Source: Tolypeutes matacus (lineage: Eukaryota > Chordata > Mammalia > Cingulata > Chlamyphoridae). From it: a stretch of 64,000 nucleotides of DNA. Made by a program: the position numbers and the translations under genes. The notes beneath the pieces are model-generated. The model made no database searches, had not been told where the DNA came from, and saw only the letters and a list, made by a program, of their open reading frames with translations. The stretch is taken from NCBI GenBank assembly GCA_026826555.1, contig JAKSZT010054396.1:22092053-22156052 (forward strand), written 5' to 3'. Numbering within the stretch: the stretch's first letter is position 1; the number at the start of each line of letters is the position of its first letter. Below are positions 23,521 to 34,539 of the stretch, piece after piece.

Positions 23521-24505
23521 CAATGACTTTTAGTATAATCACAATGTTGTGTATTCATCGTCACAAAAGGTTTTTTGAACAATTTCATTACTTCAAAAAG
23601 GAAAACCCTACACTCCTTAGCAGTCACCTCTCAATCCCTCTATCCTTCCCCAGCCTTATATAACCACTAATCTAATTTTGTCTTTATAAATTCATTTATA
23701 CTTGGATTTTATATAAATGGAAACATACAATATGTAGTTCTTTGTGTCTGGTTTCTTTCACTTAGCATAATGTTTTTCTTTGATATTAACATCTTGTAGT
23801 ATTAACGTATATTAGTTCAGTTTCAAATAAAATGGTCCTATATATTGAATTTTACCCATATTCATATTTCATATATGGTATTACTATGCTGTACATTCCC
23901 ATGTTACGTTTTTTAGCATTCCTTTTAGTAATGTTCACGACCTTAGACTTTCCCGTACACCACTGCCATACCCAATAATAGGACTGCTAGTTACAAACAT
24001 TATCTTGTGCTTTCACCTTTTCTGTTTTCAAAGATTAACACACATCCTTCTTACCAATTCTGTACAAGTTCACCCTCAACTTTCCATTTTCTAACTTCGT
24101 TCTATTTTCTGGTGACCCATATTTAAGTTATTAACGCCATGAGATTACACAATATATTTAATTCATAGTAGTGTACAATCATACATTATTTGTCCTTTTG
24201 TGTCTGGCTTGCTTTACTCAACATAATGTCCTCCAGGACATCCATGTTGTCATATGCTTTACAACTTCATTTCTTCTTACAGCTGCATAATATTCCATCG
24301 TGTGTATATACCACAGTTTGTTTATCCATTCATCAGTTTATGGACACCTGGGTTGTTTCCATCTTTTGGCAGTTGTGAATAACGGCACTATGAATATCGG
24401 TGTGCAGATGTCTTTGTGTCACTGCTCTCAGTTCTCATGTGACAAATCTATATTCATCTTCTTTAGGAAATGCCAGACAGTCCTCCCCAGTGGCTCTGCC
24501 ATTTT

Positions 24506-25117
24506 TCATTTGCACCAACAGTGAATAAGTGTTCCTGTCTCTCCACATCCTCTCCAACACTTGAAGTTCTCTGTCTTTTTAATAGTGGCCATTCTAATAG
24601 GTATGAAATGATATCTCATTGTAGCTTTGATTTGCATTTCCCGAATGGTTAGTGATGTTGAACTCTTTTTCATGTGTTTGGTTTTTTTTTTTGCCATTTG
24701 TATTTCTTCTTTGGAGAAATGTCTATTCAAGCGTTTTGCCCATTTTTTAATCAGGTCATTTGTCTTCTTATTGTTGAGTTGTAACATCTCTTTATATATC
24801 CTGGATATTAAACCCTTATCAGACCTGTGATTTCCAAATATTTTCTCCTCTTGAGTCCGCTGTCTTTTCACCCTTTTGACAAAGCCCTGTGAGGTGCAGA
24901 AGTGTTTAATTTTGAGGAGGTCCCATTTACCTATTTTTTCTTCTGTTGCGCGTGCTTTGGGTATAAGGTCCAAGAAACCACCAACTACCACAAGGTCTTT
25001 AAGATGTTTCACTACATTATCTTCTGGTAGTTTTATAATCCTGGCTTTTATATTTAGGTCTTTGATCCATTTTGAGTTGATTTTTGTATACGGTGTGAGA
25101 TAGGGGTCCTTTTTCAT
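24506..25117 (-). pseudogene. L1 ORF2 C-terminal fragment (203 codons open)
   Basis: The minus strand holds 203 open codons that match the L1 ORF2 C-terminal third. Landmarks are NSKWIKDLNIKARIIKL near the start, GKWDLLKIKHFCTSQGF in the middle, [20 protein letters not shown] further on and the cysteine-rich [17 protein letters not shown] at the end. In a live L1 this protein is an endonuclease and reverse transcriptase that copies L1 RNA into DNA at a nick; only the region after the RT domain is present here. It continues out of frame on both sides, so it is a remnant. The lack of stops over 600 bp suggests the element is not very old. Confidence 0.9.
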
Positions 25118-25613
25118 TCTTTTGGTTATGGATATTCAGTTCTCCTAGCACCATTTGTTGAAGAGACTGTTTTGTCCTGTTAACATGGCTTTGGTAGGTT
25201 TGTCGAAATTGGTTGGTGATAGAGGTGAGGGTTTATGTTTGGAATCTCAATTCGATTCCACTAATAATTGTGTCTATCTTTATGCCAGTACCATGCTGTT
25301 TTGACCACTGTAGCTTTGTAATATGTTTCAAGGTCAGGCAGTGAAATTCCTCCTATACTGCTCTTTTTAGAGTGCTTTTGGCTATTTGTATGCATTTTCT
25401 TTCCAAATGAATTTGGCAATTGCCTTTTCTATTTTTGTAAAGTAGGCTTTGGAATTTTGATTGATATTGCATTGAATCTATAAATCAGTTTGGGTAGGAT
25501 TGACATCTTCAAAATATTTAGTCTTCCATTCTGTGAACACAGAATGCTTTTCCATTTTTTAGGTCTTCATTGATTTCTTTTAGCATTGTTTTGTAGTTTT
25601 CTACATATAAGTC

Positions 25614-25832
25614 CTATACTTCTTTGGTTAAATTGATTCCTAGGTATCTGAGTCTTTTTGTTGATATTGTAAATGGGATTTTTTCTCTGAGTTCGTCCTC
25701 AGATTGTTCAATACTAGTATACAGAAGCATTACTGATTTTTGCGTGTTGATCTTGTATTCTGCCACTTTGCTGAACTCATAGCACAAGTAGACATATTGG
25801 AATATTCTAAATATAGGATCATGTCTTGGCAA
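25614..25832 (-). pseudogene. L1 ORF2 reverse-transcriptase-region fragment
   Basis: The minus strand carries 72 codons with EYKINTQKSVMLLYTSIEQS and IPFTISTKRLRYLGINLTKEV, the well-known segment just after the RT catalytic region of L1 ORF2. It belongs to the same L1 as 24506-25117 but in another frame. Confidence 0.88.
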
Positions 25833-26489
25833 ATATCGAGAGTTTTACTTTCTCTTTTCCTATTTGTATGCCTTTTATTTTATTTTTTTCTTGTCTAATT
25901 GCTTTAGGTAAAACCTCCAGCACAGTGTTGAATAACAGTGGTGACAGTGGGCATCCTTGTCTCATTCCTGATCTTAAAGGGAATGCTTTTCACCTTTCCC
26001 CATGGAGTACAATGTTGGCTGTGGGTTTTTCATCTATGCCCTTTATCATATTGAGGAATTTTCCTTCTATTCCTATCTTTCAAAGTATTTTTATCATAAA
26101 GGATGCTGGATTTTGTGGGAATGCCTTTTCTGCATCGATCGCAATGATCTGGTTTTTTTTTTTTTTTTTCCCCTTTCAGTTTGTTAATATGATATATTAC
26201 ATTGATTTTCTTATGTTGCACCACCCTTGAATACCAGGAATAAATCCCACTCGGTTGTGATGTATATGTCTTTTGATATGCTGTTGAATTCTGTTTGCAA
26301 GTATTTTGTTGAGAATTTTTGCATCTATGTTCATTAGAGAGATTTGTGTGTAATTTTCTTTTCTTTGGCTTATCTTTCTTTTCTGGCTTTGGGATTAGTT
26401 GATTGTGGCTTTATAAAATGTATTTGGTACTTTTCCCCTCCTCTTCAATTTTTATACTTTCAAATTCTTCTGTTGAATAATATACTATC

Positions 26490-26720
26490 TTCTTTTTAAA
26501 AAAATCAATTTTATTGATACATAGTAATAAAGCTTACAATTTACCCAAAGTGTAAAATCAATGGTATTTGGTATAATCACATTGTTGTGCATTCAGCACT
26601 TCAATCATTATTAGACCATTTTCATTACTTCATTAATAATAATAATAATAAATGAAAAATAGGCAAACCAGTGTCTTCTTAATAGCCTGCATCTCTCTAT
26701 CCTTATTTTCCTTCCTCTCC
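26490..26720 (-). mobile_element. L1 3'-terminal fragment inserted in older L1
   Basis: An antisense copy of the terminal segment also seen at 22520-22770. It separates the ORF2 part of the neighbouring L1 from the 5'-like part at 26725 onwards. Confidence 0.75.
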
Positions 26721-26724
26721 TTAA

Positions 26725-28355
26725 ATTGATTTAGGAGAGTTGTTTGAACATCTTTGATTAGTTGTTCCAAATTTTATGTCTTCTCTGAAGCTTTAATTTG
26801 TTGACTAGGCTTGTTTTTTAGTATGGCTTTTAATTTTTTGCTGATGTCTAGGTGTCTGATTATCTTGATGAATTTACTCTGAAGATTTCTTTCTCACCTA
26901 GGGTTTTATTGTTGATTGGCTTTTTGTTAAGGCTCTTCTTTGAGACTTGGTTTAATTTATTTTAGACCTTTAGAATAGTCCATGTTTAACTGTTCATTTA
27001 TTTTCAGTTCTTCATCTGATTCTTGCCTTGAATATGTGGTACAATTTTTAAGGTCGCACTTTTTGTGGAATTGTTTCACCTGCAGGAGAAAACTTCCTTT
27101 TTTCTGGTCCTTTTCTGGGAATCTTGATCTTTTGCTTTTTTTTTTTAAGACTTATTTATCCCCCCTACCCCCCTGGTTTATGCTCGCTGTCTGCTCTCTG
27201 TGTCTATTCACTGTGTGTTTTCTGTGTCTGCTTGTCTTCTCTTTAGCTGTCTGCTCTCTGTGTTCATTTGCTGTGTGCTATGTCTGCTTGTCTTCTCTTT
27301 AGGAGGTACTGGGAACCGAACCTGGGACTTCCCATGTTGGAGAGAGGTGCTTGATCACTTGAGGCACCTCCACTCCCTGCTTTGTTGTAGCTCTCATTGT
27401 GAGATGTCATTGTGAGATTCCTCTTTGTGTCTCCTTGTTGCATTAGTGCGCCGTGCCAGCTCGTCTTCTCCGGCAGGCACTGGGAACCGAACCTGGGACC
27501 TCCTGTGTGATAGGTGATAGGTGGGAGCTCAATCACTTGAGTCGCATTAGCTTCTTTCTGCTTGTTTTTTGTTTTGCTTATATGGGTGGTTTTTTTTTTT
27601 TTTTTTTTTTTTTGCACTCATTTCTTTGTCTCTAGCTGCTTTTACCTGGAGGGCAAATTCTGTTGAGGAGGGTCAACCTGGAGAGGACTTACCCAAGTCA
27701 GATTTTCCAGCCAAAATAGGGCCAGACATCCCCAAATTGGGGGTGTAGAGAGCTCCATAGTGCCCTGGGGTGGGGATCAGAAATGACACCAAAAGCCTCT
27801 TTAATGGTTTCCTAGCATATGTCACCCTTCAACAAGTGTTCCTAGCCACCATGAGGAGGCTGTGTCTTTAAATCTCCACCACCTCCACCCCTGTCCAGAG
27901 TGGGGTTGAAACAGTGGCTGCATCCATCTTTGTCTGGGGATGCATTAGCTCAGTGCTGGGATCCAGCGATTGGAATTCTCTAATCAAAAGCTGTGATCAG
28001 TGCTTGGCCATTTCTACCCCTGTTCTTGGGGGAGAGGATTTTTATGTTGTTTTTTTTAGTAGCAGCTAGCCAGGGACTGGACCCCAAGGTGATCTGTTGC
28101 AAGAGTGTCAATGGGTGCTGGCAACTTCCTTGCAGAGAGAGCAAGAGTAAAGAGAGAGTAAAGAACTCACTGTTTTTTACTGTAGTTTATCAGCTCTTCC
28201 TCCCGCTCTTCCCTGGATGATGTACAGTGTTCCTTTGGCCTCTGGAGCACCAGAATAGTTGTTTCAGTCAGTTCCTAATTGTTTAATAGCTGGTTTGGTG
28301 TTAGGAGTGAGTCTTGCAGCTCCCTATTCTGCCATCTTCCGCTGAATTCCATTCC
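26725..28355 (-). mobile_element. L1 5'-region-like sequence
   Basis: At 28325-28350 the + strand reads GCTCCCTATTCTGCCATCTTCC, the reverse complement of an L1 5' start (GGAAGATGGCAGAATAGGGAG). The GC-richer 27620-28320 part fits an L1 5' untranslated region. No ORF1 frame is visible, so the element is either internally deleted or two separate pieces. A dimeric SINE sits at 27137-27556. Confidence 0.65.
27137..27556 (-). repeat. Dimeric DAS-like SINE (F type)
   Basis: Two antisense modules, heads near 27556 and 27380. The tail-side region holds a duplicated segment: TGTCTGCTCTCTGTGT occurs at about 27188 and 27248, each followed by TGTCTGCTTGTCTTCTCTTTAG, as a roughly 60 bp tandem duplication. 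Confidence 0.85.
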
Positions 28356-28794
28356 CATCTATTTTCTGTGGTACAGTATTTTGTATATCACTGTTCTTAG
28401 AGAATTTTTAATTTATCTGGTGCATCAGTGCCAGTGTCAACAGCAGGATTCACCATACACATTGTCATCTTTAAGAAATAAACATTCTTATCTGTTTTAA
28501 GGGAAAACTGTCCAAAGAATCATACCACATTTGCCAATTATTTTTAGTTACTAGAGACTGAGCTATTCCCAGTATTGAGGTGAAATAGCACAATATGATG
28601 AATGCCCAATGTAAAGTTATAAACTTGTCTTTAAACCAAGCCACAAAACTTCAATGGATTTAAAGTCTGTTAACTGAATAAGGGACCTTTGTCTGGTGAA
28701 CTCACAAACTTGTCTATGAGTATGCCTTTTCTTGGGGTTTTGTGCCATTCTCTTAAGAAATATTAATTAATCTTTTGTTTTATATGCAGCAAAC

Positions 28795-28885
28795 TTTCAA
28801 TGAACATCTCTTTTCCAGGCACTATATTAGGCATTGAAAAATAAATCAGATAAAACTCCTGTTAGCAAAGAACTGAGACAATATG
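28795..28885 (-). repeat. L2-like fragment
   Basis: Contains 'CCAGGCACTATATTAGGCATTG' and then 'ATAAATCAGATAAAACTCCTG', an L2 3'-end signature. Confidence 0.65.
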
Positions 28886-29682
28886 CATGAGATGGGGGAA
28901 TCTGTTGTATAAACAAGCACACCACTGAGTTCTTCTGATGCTAGGCAAGGCTCAGGTACAATTGCTGAGTATGAGCGTTTCTAACAGTATCATGATCACT
29001 TGGTATAGTCAATAAGTCAATGTGTATCATGTGCTTTTCCTACTTGTTTGATTTACATTTATAATGAAGAATGCAAGATGTTTTGCTATAGGTAGTGATC
29101 TAAATTTGAAACAAAGCTTTTCTCTAATTTCTTTCAAGTTTATGAATCAGTTTAATTAAAGAGAATTCATAGATTGCAAGGCAAGTTGTTTTAAAAAATG
29201 ATTACTCTTTGCAGTTATCTTTGAATCAGAATTTTCTCAATCTAGTACAATCCAAACAAAAATGCAAAAAAAATCCTAAATCAAAACAGGATAAGAAAAA
29301 ATTGAACACTTTGTAAAATATATACTCAGCAACTAGTTTTATATAAAATTGTAGCCAAAACCAGTTTATAATATTTATTTTTATAATATTTTTTAATGTA
29401 CATTTTTTTATTTAGAGAAATTGTTGTTTTATAGAAAAATTATGCAGAAAATACAGAGTTCCCATAATACCCCTATTATTAACATCTTTCATTAGTACGG
29501 TACCTTTGTTACAACTGATGAAAGATTATTATTATATGGGCACTATTAACTAAAGTCCATGGTTTCAATAGTCTTATCTTCAAGTTCACTAATTCTTCTG
29601 CCAGCTCCATATATCGTTGAACCTCTCTAATTTCAGTTACTATACTTTTCAGCTCCAGGATTTGTTTCCTTTAAAATAATTT

Positions 29683-30011
29683 ATATATATATATTTTTTG
29701 AGGTACCAGGGGGCCAGGGATTGAACCCAGAACCTTGTATGTCAGAAGCTGGCGCTCAACCACTGAGCCATATTGGCTCCCCTGGTTGGTTTTTTCATTT
29801 GTTTTGCTTGTTGTTGCTTTATTTTTATTTTTATTTTTATTTTTATTTTTATTTTTATTTTTATTTTTANNNNNNNNNNTTTTATTTTTATTTTTATTTT
29901 TATTTTTATTTTTATTTTTATTTTTAGGAGGCACCAGGAACTGAACCTGGGACCTCCCATGTGGGAAGCAGGCCCACAAGGCACTCAACCACTTGAGCCA
30001 CATCCTCTCAC
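29683..30011 (-). repeat. Dimeric DAS-like SINE (E type) with expanded linker
   Basis: The same two-module order as 435-660. TSD AATAATTT lies at 29675-29682 and 30012-30019. The linker between modules has grown into a (TTTTTA)n tract of about 100 bp that contains the run of ten Ns at 29870-29879. Confidence 0.9.
29820..29924. repeat. (TTTTTA)n tract with 10-N assembly gap
   Basis: A hexanucleotide repeat interrupted by exactly ten N at 29870-29879. True length is unknown, since the gap size looks nominal. Confidence 0.97.
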
Positions 30012-30116
30012 AATAATTTCTATGTTTTTATTGAAATTCTCATTTTGTTCATATATCATTTTCCTGATTTCCTTTAGTTTTTTTTGTGCTGTACTTTCAC
30101 TCTTTGAACTTATTTA

Positions 30117-30514
30117 TTTAAGATTTATTTATTTTTCTCCTCTCTCCCATCATTGTTTAGCACTCACTGTCTGCTCTCTGTGTGTTCTTCTATGTCTGCT
30201 TGTCTTCTCTTTAGGTGGCACCAGGAACTGATCCCGGGACCTTCCGGAGTGGAGAGAGGAGCTCAATCCCTTGCGCCACCTCAGCTCCCTGGTCTGCTGT
30301 GTCTCTCATTGTCTCTCTTCTTTGTCTCTTTTTGTTGCATCTTCTTGCTGTGCCAGCTGTCTGTGCGGGACAACACTCCGTGCGGGCCAGCACTTCACGT
30401 GGGTCAGTCTCTGCTTGGGCCAGCTCACTTTTCACCAGGAGGCCCTGGGAATTGAATCCTGGACCTCCTATCTGGTAGATGGGAGCCCAATCTCTTAAGC
30501 CATATCTACTTCCT
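30117..30514 (-). repeat. Dimeric DAS-like SINE (C type)
   Basis: The A-like module leads (head near 30514) and the second module head (GGGAGCTGAGGTGGCGCAAG) lies near 30290. A near-perfect TSD, GAACTTATTTA / GAACATATTTA, is at 30106-30116 and 30515-30525. Confidence 0.92.
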
Positions 30515-30800
30515 GAACATATTTAAAGTATGTCTATGTCTGTTAGGTCCATTGTCTGATAATCCTCATCGATGGCTTCTGTGACGTTATTTTGTTCCTT
30601 TAAATTGGTCATCTTTTTCTTATTCTTTGTATGCTTGATTTTTTGTTGTTGTTAAAATCTGGACATTTCAATATTTAATGTGTTACTTTATAAATCAGAT
30701 TCTTTCACTTTCCCAGGATTTGCTCCCCACCCCCCGTTTCATTTTTTTATTATTTATTTTTTTTAGTTCTTAGTCTTTTTTTTTTTTTTTTTTTTTTTTT

Positions 30801-31036
30801 ACAAACCCTTGTGTCGATGGCTGACTTTCAATAGATCGCAGCGAGGGAGCTGCTCTGCTACGTACGAAACCCCAACCCAGAAGCAGGTTGTCTACGAGTG
30901 GTTTAGCACCAGGTTCCCCACGAACGTGCGGTGCGTGACGGGTGAGGGGGCGGCCCCCTTTCCGGCCGCGCCCCGTTTCCCGGGACGACGGGCTCTCCGC
31001 ACCGACCCAGGTCCCGACGTGTGGTGGGGGACCTCT
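30801..31036 (-). pseudogene. Retroposed 28S rRNA 3' fragment
   Basis: The minus strand matches the last roughly 230 bases of mammalian 28S rRNA. It ends with ATTGAAAGTCAGCCATCGAC and then ACAAGGGTTTGT, followed by a long A tract (T-run at 30777-30800). The 5' side is GC-rich and includes GGGGTTTCGTACGTAGCAGA. A tailed, 5'-truncated rRNA copy far from any rDNA array is typical of L1-driven retroposition. A possible TSD is GTTTCATTTT at 30736-30745 and 31037-31046, with an impure A-rich tail between. It is not a working rRNA gene. Confidence 0.9.
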
Positions 31037-31668
31037 GTTTCATTTTGAAGGCTAGAATAGGCTGTTTGTGTAGTGGCTTTTCCAAAGTATTTATGCAAAA
31101 ACTATCCCTTGATGTATGTAGATAGTAAAGTCTCTCTTCCTTAAGCTTATATTCAGCTAGTGTTATGTTAGAGATTTCCTTGAATGCCAGGAACCAGAAA
31201 AAAACAACAAAAAAACCATCACCACCTAAGAAAATGCCTTTTCCAGTCTTTACATACTGGCTGTGTTTTGGTGTTCTCCTTCATCACTTAGACAGCCTTA
31301 TGGAGAGTAGAAAAAACAGCTAGATGTGGAAGAATAGGATTCTCTCAGATCTTTACTGTATATGGGAGTGTAATCTTCTCAGTTCCCCAGTATATGTCCT
31401 TTCTTCCCATTCCTGAGCACTATAGTATGTCTTAACTAGTAATCTTTTGCCCCAGGCAGCCGTGGCTTGATTGTTTTCTTAAGGTGTTTTATTGGCCCTG
31501 CAAGCTCTGGACTGATGTGATGAGGTTTCTGGAACAGTTCCTCAGGCTACCACCCAACAGATTGGCACAAACATACACATGCTCTTGATTCCTGACTCAA
31601 GGCTCATTTATTCTGATATGTAGGACCAGTCCTTTTTACATTTTGAGGAACAGTGCTAAGTCTTTCTT

Positions 31669-32556
31669 TCTTTCTTTCTTTTTTTTTAATATTGTATTAG
31701 TCAGCCAATACCAAAAATGGGTTGGTCTTTATAAAGGGTATTTATTTGGGGTAGAAGTTCACAGATACCAGGCCATAAAGCGTTGAGTTTCTTCTCTCAC
31801 CACAGTCCATTGCCGCGTGTTAGAGCAAGACAGCTGCCGGCGTTTGCCAGGGTTTAGGCTTTTGGGTTCCTCTCTTCCCGGGGCTGCGTTTCTCTCCAGG
31901 CTTAGCTCCTATTTCCTCCACAAGGTCAGCTGTAGACGATCAGGCAAACGGCTTGCTTCTCTTCTCCTGGGGACTTCTTTCCAACATCAAAACTTCTTCT
32001 CAAAAGACTGCTTCAACTGTCCTTTGCCTTGCCTTGCCTTGCCTTGTGGGAATATTCAATTCCCACCCACCAAGGGGTGGGGCTCAACACCCTAATCCTA
32101 ACCTAATCATGCCCAGATTAACAGATGAGTTTACAAGCATGATCCAATTATATTTTTGGAATTCATAATTACATCAAAGTCCCCAACGGTTACAAATATT
32201 TATTTATTTATCTCCCCCCTCCCACCCCTCATTGTCTGCTCTCTGTGTTCATTCACTGTGTGTTCTGTGTCTGCTTGTCTTCTCTTTAAGTGGCACTGGG
32301 AACCGATCCTGGGACCTTCTGGAAGGAGAGAGAAGCACTCAAATCTCTTACGCCACCTCAGCTCCCTGTTCTGCTGTGTCTTTTATTGTCTCTCCTCTGT
32401 GTCTCTTTCTGTTGCATCATCTTGCTGCGCCAGCACTCTGTGCGGGCCATACTCTGCATGGGCTAGCTTGCTTTTCACTAGGAGCCCCCGGGAATCGAGC
32501 CCTGGACCTCCTATATGGTAGATGGGAGCCCAATTGCTTGAGCCACATCCGCTTCC
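31669..32556 (-). repeat. Dimeric DAS-like SINE (C type), split by an LTR
   Basis: The SINE body is 32200-32556, with two modules on the minus strand. Its 13 bp TSD, CTAAGTCTTTCTT, lies at 31656-31668 and 32557-32569, that is on both sides of the LTR at 31693-32194. The LTR therefore entered the tail of this SINE. Confidence 0.93.
31693..32194 (-). mobile_element. Solo LTR, ERVL-like (502 bp)
   Basis: Starts TGTATTAGTCAGCC and ends CA, with a perfect 5 bp TSD AATAT at 31688-31692 and 32195-32199. It is homologous over its length to 44579-45157. On the minus strand it ends with an AATAAATACCC signal (31741-31746 region) and GGCTGACTAATACA, which resembles ERVL/MLT2-type LTR ends known in mammals. 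No internal viral gene is present, so it is a solo LTR left by recombination. Confidence 0.85.
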
Positions 32557-32856
32557 CTAAGTCTTTCTTAAGTCATGTTTCTTACTGACTGTGATTTTTC
32601 TGTCCTATGTCCAATCTTCTAAGACTTGTGGTTACTGAGGTTATTTCTCTTTATGTTATTACTTTCATCCATATGAAGGAACATCTCTTTCAAGTGAAAA
32701 CAAATGATGAGCAAAGAGCATAATTTTTCATGCTAATTAACAAGCAGGCCATCAACCCAGTTTCATTTATCCTGGCCTTAACCACTTATTCACAGCTTTT
32801 ATTAAAACATTACCCTCTATAAGATCACCACCAAAGTAAATCATATATATCTTTTA

Positions 32857-33030
32857 TTAAAGATTTTTAAAATTTATTTATTCATTTATCCCCCCCTTGC
32901 TGCTTGTGCTCGCTGGGTCAGCTAACCACGCCGTGCGGGCGGGCTTGCCTTCATCAGGAGGCCCTGGGAACCGAACCCGGGGCCTCCCACATGGCAAACA
33001 GGAGCCCCACTGATTGAGCCACAGCCGCTT

Positions 33031-33031
<1 letters not shown>
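32857..33031 (-). repeat. DAS-like SINE, A type, joined to a B SINE
   Basis: A short-form A monomer on the minus strand lying directly in the T-run (tail) of the B SINE at 33032-33150. One 16 bp TSD, TCATATATATCTTTTA (32841-32856 and 33151-33166), encloses both. Confidence 0.94.
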
Positions 33032-33068
<37 letters not shown>

Positions 33069-33150
33069 TACCGGGAGGTCCCAGGGATCGAACCCAGGTC
33101 CCTCCATATGGGAGACGGATGCCCAACCAGTTGAGCCATATCTGCCCCCC
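33032..33150 (-). repeat. DAS-like SINE, B type
   Basis: An antisense B monomer with a long T-run at its tail (33035-33063). It shares the outer TSD with the A SINE to its left. Confidence 0.93.
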
Positions 33151-33759
33151 TCATATATATCTTTTAAAGTTGTTCTTTTTACCAATTAAAAGACTATCTT
33201 TTTAAAAAGTGAGGCATTCAAGAAGCCAAAATGTAAACAAAACGAGGTAATCCATGCTGAATTTGCCATTCCTATTTAACAAATGTTAACAGTTTTCCTT
33301 GTTTGCTTCAGAAATTATTTAAGAAGTAAAATGTTATATATAGAATAAAACAGAAACCATCTCCAAACATTTTGTTCCCTACAAATGCCTAGCACAGGTT
33401 TAAATGTTGGTAGGTCAGGGATCATCATTATTGGCCTTGTTTCTATTCTTTACCTCTTGCCACTCTCCTTTTTGTAACCTGGAGTTTTAGCAATAATGAC
33501 TTACTTCTGTTTTTTTCTGAAATACCTTATGTTTTCAAAGAAATTGTTGAAATACCTTTCCTCAGTTTGCCTGTCATATTTCTGTATATATCCTTCAAGA
33601 TTCAAACCTTCATTTGTCAAATTACTTCAATTTCCAATGGCAAGTTTAGACCCTCTTTTTCCTATAGTTTTCAATAAACTTATTATATATATCTCTGATA
33701 TGGCAATGATCCTAGGACATTGTCTGTCTGAACATTATTAACTCTAAGCACCTTAAAAG

Positions 33760-33845
33760 TCTTGTCAACTTTGTACTTTGTATCCTGAGCTCTGTGCCTG
33801 TCCTTCAGCAGGCATTCAGTAAATATTTGGATGAATGGATGAATA
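33760..33845 (+). repeat. L2-like fragment
   Basis: Contains 'TTCAGCAGGCATTCAGTAAATATTTGGATGAATGG', the end of an L2/MIR-type element. Confidence 0.6.
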
Positions 33846-33996
33846 GTGTAAAGAAGGAAAGAAGGATGAAGGAGGGAGGGATAACTGAGACATGTGGATC
33901 ACAGATTGCATTTGACCTGATTTGAATTGACATGTAGCTTAGTTGTCACAACCATGCTGCTTCCCCATTTTTCTCAACATCTGCCCTGAGTAATAA

Positions 33997-34165
33997 GGTA
34001 GCCTCCAGCCACATGTAGCTATTGAAATTTAAATTACTTAAAGTAAAATAAAATTAAAATTAATTTCTTCTGTAGCATGCCACCTTTCACTTGGTTACTA
34101 GCCACATGTGGCTGTTGGGTAATGTCTATAGTATTGATTGGACAGTACAAATACAGAACATTTCC
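33997..34165. repeat. MER3-like hAT DNA transposon remnant
   Basis: Shows the paired CAGCCACATGTAGCTATTGA and ACTAGCCACATGTGGCTGTT segments around an AT-rich core, and 'GTATTGATTGGACAGTAC' at the end. This fits the small non-autonomous hAT element I recall as MER3. Confidence 0.6.
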
Positions 34166-34539
34166 TTCATTAGGCAACCCTGCAATAAATGATATAATAC
34201 CCTTTTTGAAGAATTGGTGGTTGATCTATGCCTATTCCCTTCACTTTTTTCCAAAAACATTGTTGTGCTACAACACACTAAATTTACTAAAAAGTGAGAA
34301 TTAAAAAACTTGGCATACTGCTCTATCAAACTTTCCAGTCTGTGTGGTAGATTCTTATTAACTATATGTTGGATGGTATCGTATTTGCCTTTTCCCAAAG
34401 CCAACCTTTGAAATGGCAAATATATATATCTCAGATTTTTTCTTGCTTAGCATATTTTCAGTCATTTTATTTTTCCACTTAAAAATTATTTGAACTTGTT
34501 TTTAGTCCACAGATATTACAAATTTTTGCTCCTAACTTT

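Larger units (their letters stand above)
22785..26485 (-). mobile_element. L1 (3' region plus much of ORF2)
   Basis: A 3.7 kb antisense L1. From the right it carries reverse-transcriptase-region sequence (25614-26470), then the ORF2 C-terminal part (24190-25400) and the 3' region (22785-23680). A composite SINE sits in the 3' region. Frameshifts are frequent on the RT side, so the element is inactive. Confidence 0.88.
29395..31650 (-). mobile_element. Ancient L1-like sequence, interrupted
   Basis: The pieces 29395-29682, 30012-30116, 30515-30735 and about 31047-31650 look like one antisense old L1 region split by two dimeric SINEs and a 28S rRNA retrocopy. The left piece has the L1 3' signature 'ATTATGCAGAAAATACAGAGTTCCC'. 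Assignment of 31047-31650 is weak. Confidence 0.5.

Noticed and set aside
23085..23663. Open frames of 85-150 codons in both strands over SINEs (also at 5690-6047, 8111-8742, 30153-30498, 32156-32588)
   Set aside because: They are chance translations of GC-richer DAS-like SINEs; the same peptide fragments (GDPGNRT, PYGKREP and similar) recur at each copy and match no protein family.
26982..27302. 106-codon frame on + strand
   Set aside because: It joins antisense L1 5'-region-like sequence and a SINE tail; cysteine-rich only because of the TGC/TGT-rich SINE.
30809..31098. Open frames at the GC-rich 28S-like segment
   Set aside because: The DNA is an rRNA retrocopy, so its translation has no meaning.
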